Source: Sphingomonas changnyeongensis
Lineage (GTDB): Bacteria > Pseudomonadota > Alphaproteobacteria > Sphingomonadales > Sphingomonadaceae
Assembly: GCF_009913435.1 (NCBI RefSeq)
Contig: NZ_CP047895.1
Location: forward strand, 2,797,001-2,861,000
Reading direction: 5' to 3'
Length of the DNA stretch: 64,000 nt
Positions 62,409 to 64,000 of this stretch are shown here, piece by piece. The notes under the pieces are model-generated. The model did not search any database. It was not told the DNA's origin and saw only the letters and a program-made list of their open reading frames with translations. Position 1 is the stretch's first letter. Each line of letters begins with the position of its first letter. A program made the translations under genes and the position numbers.

Positions 62409-64000
62409 ATGTTCAACAAGAAGACTGTCGAAATCGAGTGGGGCGGAAAGACCCTGACACTCGAAACGGGCCGCGTTGCCCGCCAGGCTGACGGCGCGGT
62501 GCTCGCGACGCTCGGCGAAACCGTGGTCCTGTGCGCGGTCACCGCTGCCAAGTCGGTCAAGGAGGGGCAGGATTTCTTCCCCCTGACCGTCCATTACCAG
62601 GAAAAATACGCTGCCGCCGGGCGCATCCCGGGCGGCTTCTTCAAGCGCGAACGCGGCGCGACGGAAAAGGAGACCCTGGTCTCGCGCCTGATCGACCGTC
62701 CGATCCGCCCGCTGTTCCCCGAAGGTTTCTACAACGAAATCAACTGCATCGCGCAGGTGATGTCGTATGATGGCGAAAACGAGCCCGACATTCTGGCGAT
62801 GATCGCCGCTTCGGCTGCGCTCACGCTGTCGGGCGTGCCGTTCCTCGGCCCGATCGGCGCGGCACGCGTCGGCTACAAGGACGGCGAATATCAGCTGAAC
62901 CCGACCGACGCCGAAGTCGAGGCCGGGTCGCTCGATCTGGTCGTCGCCGGCACGCATGACGCGGTAATGATGGTCGAATCCGAAGCCAAGGAGCTGTCGG
63001 AAGACATCATGCTCGGCGCGGTCATGTTCGGCCACCGCGAGATGCAGAAGGTGATCAACGCGATCATCGATCTCGCCGAACAGGCGGCCAAGGATCCGTG
63101 GGACATGGCGGCCCAGGCCGACCAGAGCGCGATGAAGGCGAAGCTGAAGGCGCTGGTCGGCGCCGACATCGCCGCCGCCTACAAGCTGACCAACAAGTCG
63201 GAACGCGCCCAGGCGCTGAACGACGCCCGCGCCAAGGCCAAGGCGGCGTTTGCGGACGAAAACCCGCAGGACCAGATGGCCGCGATCAAGCTGGTCAAGA
63301 AGCTCGAGGCCGATATCGTCCGCCAGGCGATCCTGAAGGAAGGCCGCCGCATCGACGGCCGCAACACCCGCCAGGTCCGCCCGATCGAAGCGATTGCCGG
63401 CTTCCTGCCGCGCACCCATGGCTCGGCGCTGTTCACCCGCGGCGAGACGCAGACCATCTGCACGACCACCCTTGGCACCAAGGATGCCGAGCAGATGATC
63501 GATGGCCTGACCGGCCTGCATTACCAGCATTTCATGCTGCACTATAACTTCCCGCCCTATTCGGTGGGCGAGGTCGGCCGCTTCGGCGCCCCCGGCCGGC
63601 GCGAGATCGGCCATGGCAAGCTTGCCTGGCGCGCGCTGCATCCGGTGCTGCCGACCAAGGAAGAGTTTCCCTACACGGTCCGCGTCACCAGCGACATCAC
63701 CGAGTCGAACGGCTCGTCGTCGATGGCGACGGTGTGCGGCGGTTCGCTGTCGCTGATGGATGCCGGCGTGCCGATCAAGCGGCCGGTGTCGGGCATCGCC
63801 ATGGGCCTGATCCTCGAAGGCAAGGAATTCGCGGTCATCAGCGATATCCTGGGCGACGAAGATCATCTGGGCGACATGGACTTCAAGGTCGCCGGCACGT
63901 CCGAAGGCATCACCAGCCTGCAGATGGACATCAAGATCGCCGGCATCACCGAGGAGATCATGAAGGTCGCGCTCGAACAGGCGCATGAAGGCCGGGCGCA
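62409..64000 (+). CDS. pnp: Polyribonucleotide nucleotidyltransferase, partial
   Basis: The first 530 residues of PNPase, a 3'-5' phosphorolytic exoribonuclease of the RNA degradosome. The first RNase PH domain (residues about 1-230, [46 protein letters not shown]), the all-helical linker and the second RNase PH domain ([45 protein letters not shown]) are seen. The KH and S1 domains would follow right of the window. The frame has no stop before 64000. Confidence 0.98.
   Translation, partial: MFNKKTVEIEWGGKTLTLETGRVARQADGAVLATLGETVVLCAVTAAKSVKEGQDFFPLTVHYQEKYAAAGRIPGGFFKRERGATEKETLVSRLIDRPIRPLFPEGFYNEINCIAQVMSYDGENEPDILAMIAASAALTLSGVPFLGPIGAARVGYKDGEYQLNPTDAEVEAGSLDLVVAGTHDAVMMVESEAKELSEDIMLGAVMFGHREMQKVINAIIDLAEQAAKDPWDMAAQADQSAMKAKLKALVGADIAAAYKLTNKSERAQALNDARAKAKAAFADENPQDQMAAIKLVKKLEADIVRQAILKEGRRIDGRNTRQVRPIEAIAGFLPRTHGSALFTRGETQTICTTTLGTKDAEQMIDGLTGLHYQHFMLHYNFPPYSVGEVGRFGAPGRREIGHGKLAWRALHPVLPTKEEFPYTVRVTSDITESNGSSSMATVCGGSLSLMDAGVPIKRPVSGIAMGLILEGKEFAVISDILGDEDHLGDMDFKVAGTSEGITSLQMDIKIAGITEEIMKVALEQAHEGRA

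Overview
The window looks like a chromosomal piece of a high-GC alphaproteobacterium of the order Sphingomonadales (Sphingomonas or a close relative). Pointers are two secreted proteins with a PEPxxWA-CTERM tail, a large TonB-dependent receptor paired with a beta-propeller phytase, a 1,552-residue NAD-glutamate dehydrogenase, the gltD - DUF2059 - gltB arrangement, and copies of an intergenic repeat that begins GAGCG(G)TTTTC. This placement is inference from gene content; no rRNA is present.

Layout. (1) 1-2030 is the end of an integrated element: a truncated IS66 transposase, a P4-type tyrosine integrase and the tRNA-Ser(GGA) next to which it sits; the rest of the element lies left of the window. 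(2) 2118-8016 holds a secreted cyclophilin, a DEAD-box RNA helicase, a BaiN/HI0933-type flavoprotein, a DUF454 protein and a COQ8/UbiB-type kinase. (3) 8296-12174 is a coupled signalling operon: receiver, histidine kinase, receiver-EAL phosphodiesterase. (4) 12186-16086 is a phytate operon (TonB receptor then phytase), followed by tRNA-Thr(CGT), a PAS protein, NAD-glutamate dehydrogenase and a protein I do not recognise. (5) 24159-26833 carries rplQ away from rpoA, a PilZ protein and a secreted amidohydrolase. (6) 26861-29582 is a striking unit: inverted repeat, near-perfect sigma-54 promoter, two tandem 39-residue hydrophobic microproteins, ABC ATPase and permease. (7) 29599-39284 has the tesA/ybbA/ybbP cluster, a DCC thiol protein, a 50-residue membrane microprotein, an S46 peptidase, an acetyltransferase, tRNA-Leu(CAG), an NDUFA9-like protein and UppP. 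(8) 39441-47039 is a glutamate synthase operon with two DUF2059 genes and, between them, a small gltB'-'gltD chimera left by a rearrangement. (9) 47114-52432 has a GFA protein, a glutathione transferase, an M20 peptidase, and a DUF350 - lipoprotein - glutathionylspermidine-synthase-like operon with a K+ channel gene downstream. (10) 52442-64000 holds ubiG, lysC, a flavin oxidoreductase, ptsP, a RodZ-like gene, two PEP-CTERM genes, and the conserved truB - rpsO - pnp cluster (pnp runs off the end).

A caveat for the whole annotation: at least ten genes, including gltD, ubiG, a histidine kinase and both halves of the ABC transporter, are each interrupted by what reads as one missing base in a G or C run. 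Restoring one base gives a full-length, family-typical protein every time. I read this as a systematic homopolymer deletion error in the assembly rather than as ten pseudogenes. Coordinates below span the repaired genes.
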